From Ziziphus jujuba (lineage: Eukaryota; Streptophyta; Magnoliopsida; Rosales; Rhamnaceae), in assembly GCF_031755915.1 (NCBI RefSeq), contig NC_083379.1, positions 24,614,001 to 24,678,000 of the forward strand: a DNA stretch of 64,000 bases. Direction: 5' to 3'. Positions 1 through 12,396 of the stretch are shown here, piece by piece. A model generated the notes under the pieces. That model worked only from the letters and a program-made list of their open reading frames with translations, was not told where the DNA came from and searched no databases. A program made the translations under genes and the position numbers. Every line of letters begins with the position of its first letter. Position 1 is the stretch's first letter.

Positions 1-32
1 CTGTAAATCACATAATTCTTGATGTTAGATGG

Positions 33-929
33 TGATGCGAATCCGCCCGAGCTCGCACAACCAACAACTCGCTGGGGTACTGATCCGATACGGATGAAGA
101 TCGGATCGATCACTAGGGCTCAAGCTAAGAGGTTTAAGGACAACGTTGCTGTCTTTATCCAGGAAGTAATTCATTCTCAAAAGAGCTTGTCCATACCTGA
201 AGATAAAAGACCTGTTTTAAGCATCCAAGTGGTGGAGGCTGATACATCGGACATTTTATATCAGACACCCATACATCGGACTTCGGACTTCGGACACTAA
301 GCAAAACTTAGTTCGAACATCAAGCAGACATAAGGTAGCTCGGACATACATAAGTTAGCTCGAACATCAGGCAGACATAACTTACGATTGACTTTCTTTT
401 TTTTCTTATTTTTATTTTTTTATTGGTTGGACAAATTGATTTAGGAAAGTTAATATGTTATTTTATTTTCATTGTTTAGGAAAGTTGATATTTTTGTAAA
501 TTAATTGATTCCTATTTCCAAAATAAAGGAATCAATTAATTAGAAATTAGACTTAGGAAAGTAGTGGGATTCGGCTACCATGATTATGTTTCCTAATGTT
601 GGCTGGATTTTTCACCTTAAATTTTTAGGATTTTATTTGTGACTTTGTAGCCTATTTAAAGGCTTATTTTATCATTGAGGAAGGAAGCTTGAATTTTGTA
701 CAGAACATTATTTGTGAGATTGAATTCTCTTTGTTCTTTTGAACACCTAAAACACCATTAGTGAATGAGTGTTTTAGTTTTGACTTATCAATAGGATTTC
801 CATAACCTATTGTGACGTCTTCATTACATACCAAGGTTTCTAATCAAGGTGACCATTAGAACTTGAACATAATTAGATCTGGGCTAATATAATACGGGTT
901 TAGGAGTAGGTCGTCCTAGGTTCGTATCA
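33..929 (+). repeat. Element A 5' LTR
   Basis: Begins TGATGCGAATCC and ends TTCGTATCA, with the primer-binding site 2 bases later. A TATTTAAAG box (653-661) is a likely core promoter. The first 270 bases are open in the + strand and encode the family's pol tail with the ITRAQAKRFKD motif. The 5' third also holds short repeats of the type AGCTCGGACAT. It is shorter than the 3' LTR through small deletions, including one near the U5 region. Confidence 0.9.
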
Positions 930-931
930 TT

Positions 932-943
932 TGGTATCAGATC
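932..943 (+). other. Primer-binding site of element A
   Basis: TGGTATCAGATC matches 11 of 12 bases of the plant initiator tRNA-Met primer site (TGGTATCAGAGC) and lies 2 bases after the 5' LTR. Confidence 0.85.
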
Positions 944-2111
944 CAAATTTTGTTTAGGTTTGATCTATCTTTAATTGCTTTATTTGTTTTTTATTTTATT
1001 CTGCAATTTTAGTGTTAGGTTAAGGTTGCATCCATCCCATGCACGTTCTGCATCTCAAAAAAAAAAAAAAAAAATTCATTCCTAGTTGAAATAAGATTTC
1101 CTAGTTTTATCGTATTTGTGTTTCCTAATTTGTTGGTTTTTTTTCATCATTGTTCTTGTTAATTTTGGTTTTTGTTGATTTTTATTTGCTGTTTTAGTCT
1201 TAGATATTTGCATTCATATATTCAAAAAAAAAAAAAAAAAAAAAGAAGGGTTTGCGGCAACATATAAAAAAAAAAAAAAAAAAAACTGCACTTTTGTTTT
1301 TGTTGGAGGCCACGGGTTTGGTGGATTTTTGGTGTGGAATTGCAATTTTTAGTGTTCATCTTTGCTACTGCAGTTGTTTTATGATCTGTGAGTGAAAATA
1401 AATAAAAAATAAAAAAATAAAAAGAAGAAGAACAAGCCAAATAAAAAAAAAAAAACAAATTTCGGTTTGTTGGAGTTTGATTTGTTTGCTGGAAATTTGT
1501 TGGAGCTGCTGGTTTGTTGATTAGTTATTCAATATTTGAGTTGCTGGAGAATTATTTTTTCTGCTGGATATTTGGAATTTTGGATGCTTCAATTATTTGG
1601 ATTAAAATTAGTTAAAGGAATTGATACAAAACTTGAATTACAAGAACAACAACCAACACTATTCTATATTTTTGTTCAATTTGATTCTTGTTCGTATTCA
1701 AATTTTTTTTTTCTAGAAATTTATTCTTGAACTCATACTCTATTACCATCTGGTCCAGTTCTTCAAAATTCCAAAAAGTTTTCTCATTAATTTGCTTTAT
1801 TTTGCCTAGAAAAGCCGAACACTAGGTTTTGTTGAATTCTTTCGGTATTGCCTACTTTTTGCTAATGTTTTGTTGATAAGTTTAATTAAAATATACATGT
1901 GATCTAATTGCTGTTTTTTGGGAGTTTTAATTAGAACTTTGAGATAATTCATTGAGAGGAAAAAGGCAAGAGAGTGTGAGCACAAAATAGGGTTAAAAGC
2001 CTAAATTAAATTAGTGTGTAAACACGAGTGTCGAATTCTTGTACTGAGTGAAACACATGAGGGAGTGAATCTGGTGAGAATTTATTCTATTTTTGTATTA
2101 TTCATACTAAC

Positions 2112-3371
2112 ATGGCAGATTCAAGGGTGAAAAGAGGAGATCCACCTTTGAGAATTAATGAAGAGGAGCCCGTAGGATTTAAAGGTGATTCCCGAGCTAC
2201 GAGGAGTAGTGAGCAAACAGACATGAGGGCTGTATTTGAGCAATTGCAGCAGATGAATGCCTGATTTGACAATATATATCAAAGGATGGACATGATAGAA
2301 ACATCACAAAAAGGTTTGAATATAAGATTGGATGCTCATGGAGGACGAGGTCAAGATCAAGGAGGCCGAGGGAGGCCAAGAGAGGAGTTAGAGGAGGAAA
2401 ATTTTGGAGATGACTTTGAAGAAGGAATGGATGAAACACTTGCTGTCCAAGAGAGGCTAGGCCATGGGAGGCATAGGAGAGAGGATGTATATGATGATCT
2501 TGGAAACATCAAGATAAACATCCCACCATTCATGGGTAAAAGTGATCCAGAAGCTTACTTGGAATGAGAGAAGAGAATGGAGATGATTTTTTATTGTCAC
2601 AATTATTCGGAGGCCAAGAAGGTGAAATTGGCAGGAATGGAATTTGGTCTTTATGCACTCCAATGGTGGAACAATGAGAAAAAAACCCAAAGGAGAGTTG
2701 GAGATGACTTGATCACTACATGGCAACAAATGAAAGGAGCCATGAGGAAGCGATTTGTACCATCACACTATCATAGGTTGCTGCATCAAAGGCTTCAATC
2801 TTTATCTCAAGGAAATAGGTCCGTGGAGGATTATTATAAGGAGATGGAGATGCTTATGATGAGATTAAACATGAATGAGGATAGAGAAGCAATCATGCCA
2901 AGATTCCTTGGTGGTTTGAATCGTGAGATAGCCAACCAACTAGAATTGCAACAATATGTGGAATTAGAGGAGATGTTGCATGTGGCTATTAAATTGGAGC
3001 ATCAATTTAAGAGGAGGGGTGTAGGCTCACGGTTTAGAGGAGTTACCAACAGCGGGAGATCAATTCCAAGTGGCTGTAGAAACAACCCACCCTATGAAAG
3101 CAAGGCAAAGCCGAAGGTGGGAGAAGAAAGCACCAATCGGCCAAAAAGGGAGACTAAAGCCGAATATGTCCAAGCACATAAAAATGAGGTAAAATCTGAT
3201 CTTAAACCTTCCATATCAAGAGAAATTATTTGCTTTAAGTGACAGGGACGAGGACATATCACTAGCCAATGCCCGAATAGAAGGATCATGGTGTTAAAAG
3301 GCAATGGTGAGCTAGAGTCGAAAAGTGAAGAAAGTGAATGTGAAACCGAGTAAGAGGAGAAGCAAGAGCTT
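2112..3371 (+). pseudogene. gag: Element A gag (decayed)
   Basis: The Gag capsid/nucleocapsid frame starts at ATG 2112 ([16 protein letters not shown]). Four in-frame stops interrupt it: TGA 2262, TGA 2565 (Trp codon), TGA 3240 and TAA 3351 (Gln codon). The frame is otherwise continuous. The capsid-like region carries [20 protein letters not shown] and [19 protein letters not shown], typical of plant gypsy Gag. The stop at 3240 replaces the second Cys of the CCHC zinc knuckle, so the RNA-binding domain is lost as well as full-length Gag. The upstream leader (944-2111) is non-coding with long A-tracts. Confidence 0.9.
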
Positions 3372-3389
3372 GGAGGTGAGGCCGAAACT

Positions 3390-3855
3390 TTGAATGCCTC
3401 ACATGCTGAATTAAGCTTGGTTTCTAGGGGAGTGCTGGTTGCATACAAAGATGAGAATGAAATTCAAAGAGAGAACATCTTCCACACCCGATGTGAGATT
3501 CAAGGTAAGATTTGTAGCATGATTATTGATAGTGGAAGTTGTACTAATGTAATTAGTAACATTGTGGTTGATAAATTAGGGTTAACAAGCATTAAACATC
3601 CAGAACCATATAGATTACAATGGCTAAATGATAGTGGTGAGATGAAAGTAAATAAACAAGTCAAAGTAAAATTCAGCATTGATAAATATGTGGATGTGGT
3701 TTTGTGTGATGTTGTGCCTATGTATGCAGGGCATATTTTACTTGGTAGGCCTTGACAATTTGATAGAGATGCTATTCATTATGGTAGAGAGAATAGTATT
3801 GTTTTTAGATATAAAGGTAAGAAGGTCAAGCTAGAGGCATTAACTCCTAAAAGAG
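3390..3855 (+). pseudogene. pro: Element A aspartic protease region (decayed)
   Basis: Continues the gag frame and encodes the retroviral-type aspartic protease that would cut the polyprotein. The active-site motif [12 protein letters not shown] (D-S-G) is present and the region ends with HILLGRP, the family's conserved protease end. A TGA at 3753 replaces the Trp after GRP, and a frameshift near 3850 separates it from the lysine/glutamate-rich linker (3892-4176) that leads into RT. Confidence 0.85.
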
Positions 3856-4198
3856 GTATACAAAGATTAAATACAAATACAACAAACGAGGGTGGCCGAA
3901 CAACTCAAGGAGAGAGCTAGCATGGCCGCCACAGCAACAACACCCATCCAAGGAGTCCAAGCCGTCCAAGACCAACCAAGTAAGTGTTCTAAAACCCAAC
4001 TTAAGTGGAAAAAGCAAGAGAAGGCTGAAAATGGTATGAAAAAAAGAGAGAAACTTAAGAGTGAGAGAAAATCCGAGAGTGAGGAAGGTAGTATGGTGGC
4101 CGAGAGAGAGAAAGGAAAGGAAAAGAAAGAAAGAAAGAATAAAAAAAATTTATTTGAGTTTTGGAGATGTAAATAAAGCTATCTTGAGTTAGAAACCA

Positions 4199-5569
4199 TT
4201 GCTGGTCATGATTTATAAAGATAATTATTTTAATGATCAAGCTAACTTTGAAGAACTTGAATTGCCAAGTTCAATTCTTTCTCTTTTGCAAGATTTTGAA
4301 GATGTCTTTCCGGATGAAATTTCAAAAGGATTACCACCAATTAGAGGGATTGAACATCAATTTGATTTTTTTTTCAGGGGGTACCATACCAAATAGACCT
4401 GCATATAGAAGCAGTCCCAAAGAAACAATGGAGCTACAAAAACGAGTAAGTGAGTTACTTGATAAAGGCTATATTTGTGAGAGTATGAGTGTATGTGCTG
4501 TTCCTGTTTTATTAGTGCCTAAAAAAGATGGTTCTTGGAGAATGTGTGCTGATTGTAGGGCTATAAATAATATCACCATCAAATATAGACATCCAATTCC
4601 TAGATTAGATGATATGCTTGATGAATTGCATGGTGCTTGCATGTTCACTAAAATTGATCTTAGGAGTGGATACCACCAAATTAGGATGAAAGAAGGTGAT
4701 GAATGGAAAACCGTATTTAAAACTAAATATGGGCTGTATGAATGGTTAGTCATGCCTTGTGGTTTAACTAATGCACCTAGTACTTTTATGAGGCTTATGA
4801 ATCACGTTATGCGTCCATTTATTGGCAAATTTGTGGTTGTGTACTTTGATGACATTTTAGTGTATAGCCGAAACTTAGATGAACATGTAGACCATCTTAG
4901 GCAAGTTTTAAATGTTCTTAGGAAAGAACGGTTGTTTAATAACATGAAAAAGTGTGACTTTTGCAAAGATGAGCTTGTTTTTCTAGGATTTGTAATAAGT
5001 GCTGCAGGAATTAAAGTTGACCAATCTAAAGTTCAAGCAATCAAGGAGTGGCCGACACCAACATCTATCACCCAAGTGAGGAGCTTTCATGGTTTGGCAA
5101 GTTTTTATCGAAGATTTGTCAAGGACTTTAGCACCATCGCAGCACCTTTGAATGAAGTTGTAAAGAAGAATGTTGGCTTTAAATGGGGGGAAGTACAAGA
5201 AAAATATTTTAATTTGTTGAAAGAAAAATTATGTAATGCACCTTTATTAGTTTTGCCAAATTTTTCTAAGACTTTTGAAATTGAATGTGATGCTTCGGGT
5301 GTAGGTATTGGAGCTGTATTAATGCAAGAAGGAAGGGCCATAGCCTACTTTAGTGAGAAATTAAATGGCGCTGCACTAAACTCAGCATTATCTCATGCCA
5401 AAAGAATTTTTGATTCATACGGATCATGAATCTTTGAAGCACATTGAAGGCCAAGGAAAGCTCAGCCAAAGGCATGCCAAGTGGATTGAATTTATTGAAA
5501 CTTTTCCATATGTAATCTGCTACAAGAAAGGTAAAGAAAATGTGGTTGCTGATGCATTATCCCGAAGGT
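4199..5569 (+). pseudogene. pol: Element A reverse transcriptase and RNase H (frameshifted, RNase H deleted in part)
   Basis: RT begins near 4199 and shifts frame at a T-tract around 4370; the main open stretch is 4233-5429. Visible motifs are [38 protein letters not shown] and the catalytic YFDDILVYS (YFDD at 4842-4853). RNase H follows with [12 protein letters not shown] and later DHESLKH and ADALSRRY. At about 5385 roughly 20-25 residues that normally join these blocks are missing and the frame changes, so RNase H is broken while the RT catalytic core looks intact. Confidence 0.92.
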
Positions 5570-6895
5570 ATGTTCTCTTTTCTACTTTAGATGCTAGATT
5601 GCTTGGTTTTGAACAATTAAAGGAACTTTATGAGCATGATAGTGACTTTGGAGAAATATTTAGAACCTGTTTGAAACATGGATTTAATAAATTTTACATA
5701 TTTGAGGGATATTTATTTAAGGAAAACAAACTTTGTGTGCCTAATTGTAGCATTAAAGAGTTATTAGTTCGGGAAGGTCATGGGGGTGGTTTAATGGGAC
5801 ATTTTGGTTTTTTTAAAACTTTATCCTTGCTGCAAGAACATTTTTATTGGCCTAAAATGAAGAGAGATGTTGAGAAAATATGTAAAGGTGCTTGAGATGC
5901 CAAAAGACTAAGTCCACGTTGAAGCCGCACAGATTGTACCAACCTTTGCCGATTCTTTCACATCCTTGGGTAGATTTGTCTATGGATTTATTCCTGGTTT
6001 GCCTAGGTTAAGGATAGGTAAGGATTCAATTTTTGTTATTGTAGATAAATTTTCTAAGATAGCACATTTTATTGCATGTAATAAAATTAATGATGCATCT
6101 AATGTAGCTCATTTATTTTTCAAACATATTGTGACGTTACATGGGATGCCTAGGACTATTGTTTCGGATTGGGATGCTAAGTTTGTAAGTTATTTTTGGA
6201 AAATTTTTTGGGCTAAGTTAGGTACTAAGCTTTTATTTTCAACTACTTGTCATCCACAAACTGATGGACAAACTGAAGTAGTGAATAGAACTTTGTTTGC
6301 ATTGTTGGGAGCATTAATTAGTCGAAATTTAAGAACTTGGGAGGATTGTTTGCCACATGTTGAATTTGATTTTAATAGGTCTTTGCATTCAGCAACTAAA
6401 TTTACTCCTTTTGAAATTGTTTATGGTTTTAATCCTTTGACTCCATTAGATCTAACACCTTTACATTTAAGTGAACGTGCTAATCTAAATGGGAAACAAA
6501 AATCTGATTTTGTTAAGCAGATTCATAAAAAAACTAAGGCAAATATTGAGAGGAGGATCGAGCAATATGCAAGAAATGCTAACCAAGGCCAAAAACAGGT
6601 TGTTTTTTAACCTGGGGATTGGGTTTGGTTACACTTGAGGAAGGAGAGGTTTCACGAACAGCAGAAATCAAAATTGATGCCAAGAGGCGATGGACCTTTT
6701 CAAGTTTTGGAGCGGATAAATGACAATGCTTACAAACTTGATTTAGCAGGTGAGTATAATGTTAGTGCTACATTCAATGTTGCTGATTTGTCTCCTATTG
6801 TTGTAGGTGATGACTTTCATTGGAGGGAAAATCGTTTTCAAGAGGAGGGGAATGATGCGAATCCGCCCGAGCTTGCACAATCGACAACTCGCTGA
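5570..6895 (+). pseudogene. int: Element A integrase (decayed), running into the 3' LTR
   Basis: Integrase joins element cDNA into the host chromosome. The HHCC zinc region starts at [10 protein letters not shown]; a 1-bp loss near 5891 breaks the two Cys. The catalytic core follows in another frame (5966-6610), with the second acidic residue in IVSDWDAKF and the Glu in [10 protein letters not shown], so the DDE triad is largely recognisable. A TAA at 6608 replaces the Glu codon before PGDWVW. The C-terminal part (6635-6895) has [20 protein letters not shown] and enters the 3' LTR, where TGG to TGA ends it. Confidence 0.9.
6840..6852 (+). other. Polypurine tract of element A
   Basis: AAGAGGAGGGGAA immediately before the TG of the 3' LTR; primes plus-strand DNA in LTR retrotransposons. 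Confidence 0.85.
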
Positions 6896-7860
6896 GGTAC
6901 TGATCCGATACGGATGAAGACTGGATCGATCACTAGGGCTCAAGCTAAGAGGTTTAAGGACAACCTTGCTGTCTTTATCCAGGAAATAATTCATTCTCAA
7001 AAGGGCTTGTCCATACCTGAAGATAAAAAAACCTGTTTTAAGCATCCAAATGGTGGAGGCTGATACATCAGACATTTTACATCGGACACCCATATATCGA
7101 ACATTTTATATCGGACACCCATATATCGGACTTCGGACTTCGGACCCCAGGCATAACTTAGTTCGGACATCAGGTAGAGATAAGTTAGCTCGGACATCAG
7201 GCACACATACGTTAGCTCGGACATCAGTCATGAGTTAGCTTGGTTGAAGACATAGTTCAGCCTAGATATCAAAGTCAACTTGTTACCTAACTTACAATTG
7301 ACTTTCTTTTTTTTTTTCTTGTTTTTAATTATTTATTGGTTGGACAAATTGATTTAGGAAAGTTAAAACGTTATTTTATTTTCATTGTTTAGGAAAGTTG
7401 ATATTTTTGTAAATTAATTAATTCCTATTTCCAAAATAAAGGAATTGATTAATTAGAAATTAGACTTAGGAAAGTAGTGAGATTTGGCTACCATGATTAT
7501 GTTTCCTAATGTTGGCCGGATTTTTCTCCTTAGATTTTTAGGGTTTTATTTGTGACTTTGTAGCCTATTTAAAGGCTTATTTTATCATTGAGGAAGGAAG
7601 CTTGAATTTTATATAGAAAATTTTTTATGAGATTGAATTCTCTTTGTTCTTTTGAACACCTAAAACACCATTAGTGAATGAGTGTTTTAGTTTTGACTTA
7701 TTAATAGGATTTCCATCATCTATTGTGGCGTCTTCATTATATACCAAGGTTTCTAATCACAAGATGATTAGGGGTTAAGGTGACCATTAGAACTTGAACA
7801 TAATTAGATCCGGGCTAATATAATACGGGTTTAGAAGCAGGTCATCTTAGGTTTGTATCA
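6853..7860 (+). repeat. Element A 3' LTR
   Basis: 1008-bp partner of 33-929, starting TGATGCGAATCC and ending GTTTGTATCA. It contains a run of short degenerate repeats (CATCGGACACCC, then AGCTCGGACATCAGGC) at about 7066-7240, a TTAATTAATTCC inverted repeat and a TATTTAAAG box. Only 43 bp of host DNA (7861-7903) separate it from element B. Confidence 0.9.
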
Positions 7861-7903
7861 AATGGGGGCCTCATTCTGAAATGCCTCTAGGATGCTGAGG
7901 GTC

Positions 7904-9039
7904 TGATGAGAATTCATCTGTAACCACATAATAGACAACCCACTAGAGTGCAGATCCAATACAGTTGAAAACCGGGCTAATCACTAGGGCTCAAGCCAAG
8001 AGATTTAAGGACAACTTGGCTGGATTTATACAAGGATTTATTAATTCTTAAAAGAACTTATTAATACCCAAAGATTCAAAACCTATTTTTAAGCATCCAA
8101 GTGGTGGAGGCTAATATGGACTCGAGTAGCTGTTTTAGTGCATTTTTGGACTTTGAGCAGCAAGGAATAGATCCAACACTTCATGAATTCAATGATTATC
8201 ACAAAGAGGTCATGGAATCAAGTCAAGATAGAAGATAAAGAAATTAAAATGGTGATTTGTGCATGGAAGGAATTTTTGGCCCGTTTTGCTGTATTTGCCG
8301 CTAACTTTGCTGTATTTTGTTGGTTTGGCATTTTCTCTTTGTTCCAATCAAGGGCGACATATAGCAGCCATAACTAATCCTATTTGGATTTCTACATGGC
8401 ATACAGGAGCTGATTTGGAGCCTTTACAAGCTGAAAATTGGTTAAAAATAGCTTAGTGGTCAAACTAGTCAACTAGTTTCCTAATTTGAATTTGACTTTT
8501 TATTTTAGGAAACTATATTTTATTTTGGTTTTTATTTGTTTATTTGCTTGAAAAATCAATTTAGGAAAGTTAAAATTATATTATTTTGATTGTAAATTAA
8601 TTAATTCCTTTTTCAAAATTAAGAAATTAATTAATCAAAATTAGATTAAGAAATAAATACAAAATTCGGCCACATTAGGAAAATAACAATGCTTGGCCGG
8701 TTTTATCTTAGGTCTCTAAAGTTTATTGTTTTGTGACTTTAACCTATTTAAGGGTTATTTTTTAATGAGAATGCACCTTCAATAATATATAGAAAATTAC
8801 TTATGAGAAAGAATTCTCCTTTTTCTCTTTAAACACCTAAAACACCATTACAGTGTGAGTGTTTTAGTTTGACTTATCAATAGGACATCTGTCATCTATT
8901 GTAGCGTCTTCATCATATACCAAGATTTCTAGTCACAGATTGATTAGGGGTTGAGGTGACCATAAGAACTTGAACTTAATTTTTTGATCCGGGCTAATAT
9001 AATACGGGTTTAGGAGTAAGTCGACCTAGGTTCGTATCA
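7904..9039 (+). repeat. Element B 5' LTR
   Basis: Begins TGATGAGAATTC and ends TTCGTATCA (1136 bp). It carries both U3 inverted repeats: TAGTTTCCTAA/TTAGGAAACTA, and the TTAATTAATTCC palindrome (right arm degraded). The primer-binding site TGGTATCAGTGC follows at 9042-9053 with one mismatch. Confidence 0.88.
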
Positions 9040-9041
9040 TT

Positions 9042-9053
9042 TGGTATCAGTGC
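9042..9053 (+). other. Primer-binding site of element B
   Basis: TGGTATCAGTGC, 11 of 12 bases matching the initiator tRNA-Met primer site. Confidence 0.8.
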
Positions 9054-10020
9054 CGAATTTTGTTCAGTTTTGATCTATCTTATTTGCTTTATTTTGTTTT
9101 GTGTTAATCTATAATTTTAGCATTAGATTAAGGCTGCTTCTATCATCATACACGTTCTGCATATTCCTAGTCAAATTAGGTTTTCTTGTTTTATTGTATT
9201 TTTTCTTCCTAGTTTGTTGGTTGTTTTTATCACTGTTCTTGTTAATTTGGCTTATTGTTGATTTTTTATTTTCTGTTTTAATCTTAATTAGTTGCATTCA
9301 TATATTAAAAAAAAAAAAAGATTTTTGCAAGCATATTGAATAAAAAACAATCATACAATTGTGGAATTCTGGTGTTGGAATTGCAATTTTTGTTGTTGAT
9401 TCTTGCTACTGGAGTTGTATTTAAGTTCAATGAGTGAGTAAAAAAATTTGTTACAAAAGGCCGGTTGTTGTTACAATTTGGAGTTTGAATTTGTTTGAGC
9501 TGGAAATTTGAATTGTGATATTTGGAGTTGCTGGAAATTCAATTTTGCTGCTAGATATTTGAATTTTGAGTGCTTATGTTATTTAGATTAAAATTGGAAA
9601 AAGGATTTAATTGAAAAACTTAAATTACAAAGAACAACAACCAACAACTATCCTATATTTTGGTTCAATTTGATTCTTGTTTGTGTTTGAATTTCTTTCT
9701 CTAAATTTTATCTTTTGAATCCGAATTTCCTTTGTTAATTTGCCTTATTTTTTTGGTTAAAAACCTGAGAATTAGGTATTTAAAATTCATTCGATATTGC
9801 TTGCTTTTTTCTACTGTTTTGTTGATAAGTTTAATTGAAACATACTTATGATCTAATTGCTGTTTTATGGATGTTATAATTAGAACTTTGAGATAATTCT
9901 TTGGAGTGTAAAAGCCGAAACTAGTGTGCAAACATGAGTGTCGAGACCTTGTTTGAACGAAACACTTGAGGGAGTGAATTTGGCGAGGATCTATTTTATT
10001 TTTGTGTTATTCATACTAAC

Positions 10021-11780
10021 ATGGCAGATTCAAGGGTGAGAAAAGGAGATGAACAATTAAGAATTAATGAAGAGAGAATCCGTATTATTTAAGGGTGATT
10101 CCCGAGCTAGTGGGAGTGGAGGTGAACACACGGACATGATGGTAGTTATGGAGCAATTATAGTAGATGAATGCTCGTTTTGACCATATAGATCAAAGGAT
10201 GCAAAGGTTAGAGACTTCACAAGGTGGGCCGAATTTGAGGTAAGAATTCCATGGTGGCCGAGGTCGACATTGGGGAGGTCGTGGACACCATAGGGAGGAT
10301 TTTGAAGGAGAAAATTATGGAGATAATTTAGAGGAGGATTTTGAAGACATCTACACTCTTCAAGGAAGGCAAAACCATGGGATACCACTTTTCATGGAAA
10401 AAAGTGATCCGGAAGCCTACTTAGAGTGGGAGGAGCATAAGGAGATGATCTTCGATTGTCACAACTACTCGGAGGCTAAGAAAGTTAGATTGAAAACTTT
10501 GGAGTTTGGTCATTATGCACTCCAATGGTAGACAAATGAGCAAAGTACCCGAAGGAGAATTGAAGATGAACCCGTCACTACTTAGAGACAAATGAAAGGA
10601 GCCATGAGAAAGAGGTTTGTACCAAGTCATTACCATAGGTTACTGAATCAAAGACTCCAATCATTATCATAAGGTAGTAGGTCTGTGGAGGATTATTACA
10701 AGGAAATGGAGATGCTCATGATGAGGTTGAGTATGAATGAGGATAGAGAAGCAACCATAGCACGGTTTCTAGGTGGGTTGAATCGTGAGATAGTAATCAA
10801 TTGGAGTTGAAACAATATGTGGAATAGGAAGAGATGTTGCATGTGACTATCAAACTTGAGAATCAAGTCAAGAGGAGGGGTACAAGTACATGGCTTGGAG
10901 GAGTATCAAATAGTGGGAGATCAAATCCAAGTGTTTGGAAAAGCAATCCTACATATTACAACAAGCCAAAACCGAAACTAGGTGATGAAAACACTAATCA
11001 GCCAAAAAGGGAGGCTAGAACTGAATCTGTCCAAGCAGTAAAGAATGAAGGTAAATTTGATCCTAAACCTTCTTGAACTCGTAATATTGTGTGTTTTAAG
11101 TGCCAGGGATGAGAACACATCACTAGCCAATGCCTGAATAGGAGAATCATGGTGCTAAAAGGTAATGATAAGCTAGAATCCGAAAGTGAAGAAAGTGAAG
11201 AAGAAGCCGAATTTGATGATGAAGAAGTTATAGATGAAGGGCATGATGAATCTGAAACACTCAAAGCATTTAGGGCTGAATTGAGTTTGGTGGCAAGGAG
11301 GGTTCTAACAAGATGAGGACCAAATTCAAAAAGAGAACATCTTCCACACCCAATGTGAAATTCAAGGTAACATTTGTAGTATAATAGTTGATAGTGGGAG
11401 TTATGCAAATGTAATTAGTAATTTGGTGGTTGATAAATTAGGGCTAGCAACCATTAAACATCCAGAACCATATAGATTACAATGGTTTAATGATAGTGGT
11501 AAGATGAAACTAAATAAACAAGCCAAAGTAAAATTCAGCATTGATAAATATGTGGATGTTATTTTGTGTGATGTTGTGCCTATACATGCCGGACATATTT
11601 TATTAGGTAGACCATGGAAATTTGATAAAGATACTATACATTATGGTTGAGAGAATGCTATTACTTTTAGATTTAAAGGTAAAAAGGTCAGGCTAAAACC
11701 ATTGACTCCTAAGGAGGTATTTAGAGACCAACTTCAAATACAACAAAGGAGGAAAGCCGAAAAGCTCAAGTAAATAACTA
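10021..11780 (+). pseudogene. gag: Element B gag-protease (decayed)
   Basis: Starts at ATG 10021 (MADSRVRKG). The frame is broken by many stops and indels, but the family blocks are recognisable: a Gag core (for example [14 protein letters not shown] near 10690-10740), the 10834-11076 stretch, a damaged zinc knuckle near 11090-11130 and a protease-derived stretch 11423-11650 ending [13 protein letters not shown]. The protease motif is altered near 11400 (SGSYANVIS rather than SGSCTNVIS). It is more decayed than the copies in E and G. Confidence 0.82.
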
Positions 11781-11964
11781 GTGTGGCACCCACAACTTCA
11801 ACTCCTATCCAAGGGGGTAAGACCAAATAAGACCAACCAAGTAAGTGTCCTAAACTTAAATATGAGGGGAAAGAAAGAGAGAAAGCCGAGAGTGTGAAAA
11901 GAGATGAAAAAGCTGAGAGTGGGAAAATTTCTATCTTAGTCTTTAGAATGTTAATAAAGCAATT

Positions 11965-12396
11965 TTGAATAAGAAACCATTGCTGGTCATGATTTATAAA
12001 GATTCTTATTTAAAAATGCTTTTGTTGTATAGAACTTTATCTATATTGTTGAGAGCTTTACTTAGTGGAAATTTTAAAATTTGGATGAGATTATCTGCTA
12101 ACTTTAAAAACTGTGATTTCTGTAAAGATAAGTTGGTATTTCTAGGATTTTTTATGATAGTTTTTAACCCAGGAGATGGCGTTTGGTTACATTTAAAGGA
12201 TAGGATTCCCAAACAAAGAAAGTCAAAGCTTATACCGCGTGGAGATGGACCTTTTCAAGTTTTGGAATGGATTAATGGGAATGATTATAAACTTGACTTA
12301 ACAGCTGATGATGATTTTTATTTGAGGGCAAATCCTTTTCAAGAGGAGGGGAATGATGAGAATCCTCCCGTACCCATACAACTGACAACCCACTAG
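11965..12396 (+). pseudogene. Element B scrambled pol remnant (integrase piece, RT piece, integrase C-terminus)
   Basis: A 143-codon frame with segments out of their normal order. The linker end [12 protein letters not shown] is followed by [19 protein letters not shown], which matches the integrase core just after the catalytic Glu in A (near 6286-6342). Next comes [16 protein letters not shown], which matches RT downstream of YFDD in A (near 4930-4992). Then [10 protein letters not shown] and [10 protein letters not shown] from the integrase C-terminus. No catalytic triad of either enzyme survives. The frame enters the 3' LTR and ends at 12396. Confidence 0.85.
12341..12353 (+). other. Polypurine tract of element B
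   Basis: AAGAGGAGGGGAA directly before the 3' LTR. Confidence 0.82.

Larger units (their letters stand above)
33..7860 (+). mobile_element. Gypsy element A, full-length but decayed, autonomous type
   Basis: A Ty3/gypsy LTR retrotransposon with both LTRs, a tRNA-iMet primer-binding site, gag, protease, reverse transcriptase, RNase H and integrase in that order, and a polypurine tract. Flanking 5-mers are GATGG (28-32) and AATGG (7861-7865), a 5-bp target duplication with one mismatch. The coding region has at least five in-frame stops, several frameshifts and a deletion in RNase H, and the two LTRs differ in length (897 and 1008 bp), so it is old and cannot work alone. Motif resemblance suggests a chromovirus, possibly CRM clade; no chromodomain was seen. 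It is the clearest reference in the window for the ancestral gene order. Confidence 0.93.

Noticed and set aside
7861..7865. 4-bp instead of 5-bp target duplications, because A, B and C all mismatch at the first base
   Set aside because: D, E, G, L and the TRIM show perfect 5-bp duplications, and F and H mismatch at the last base; the pattern in three old copies is most simply mutation.
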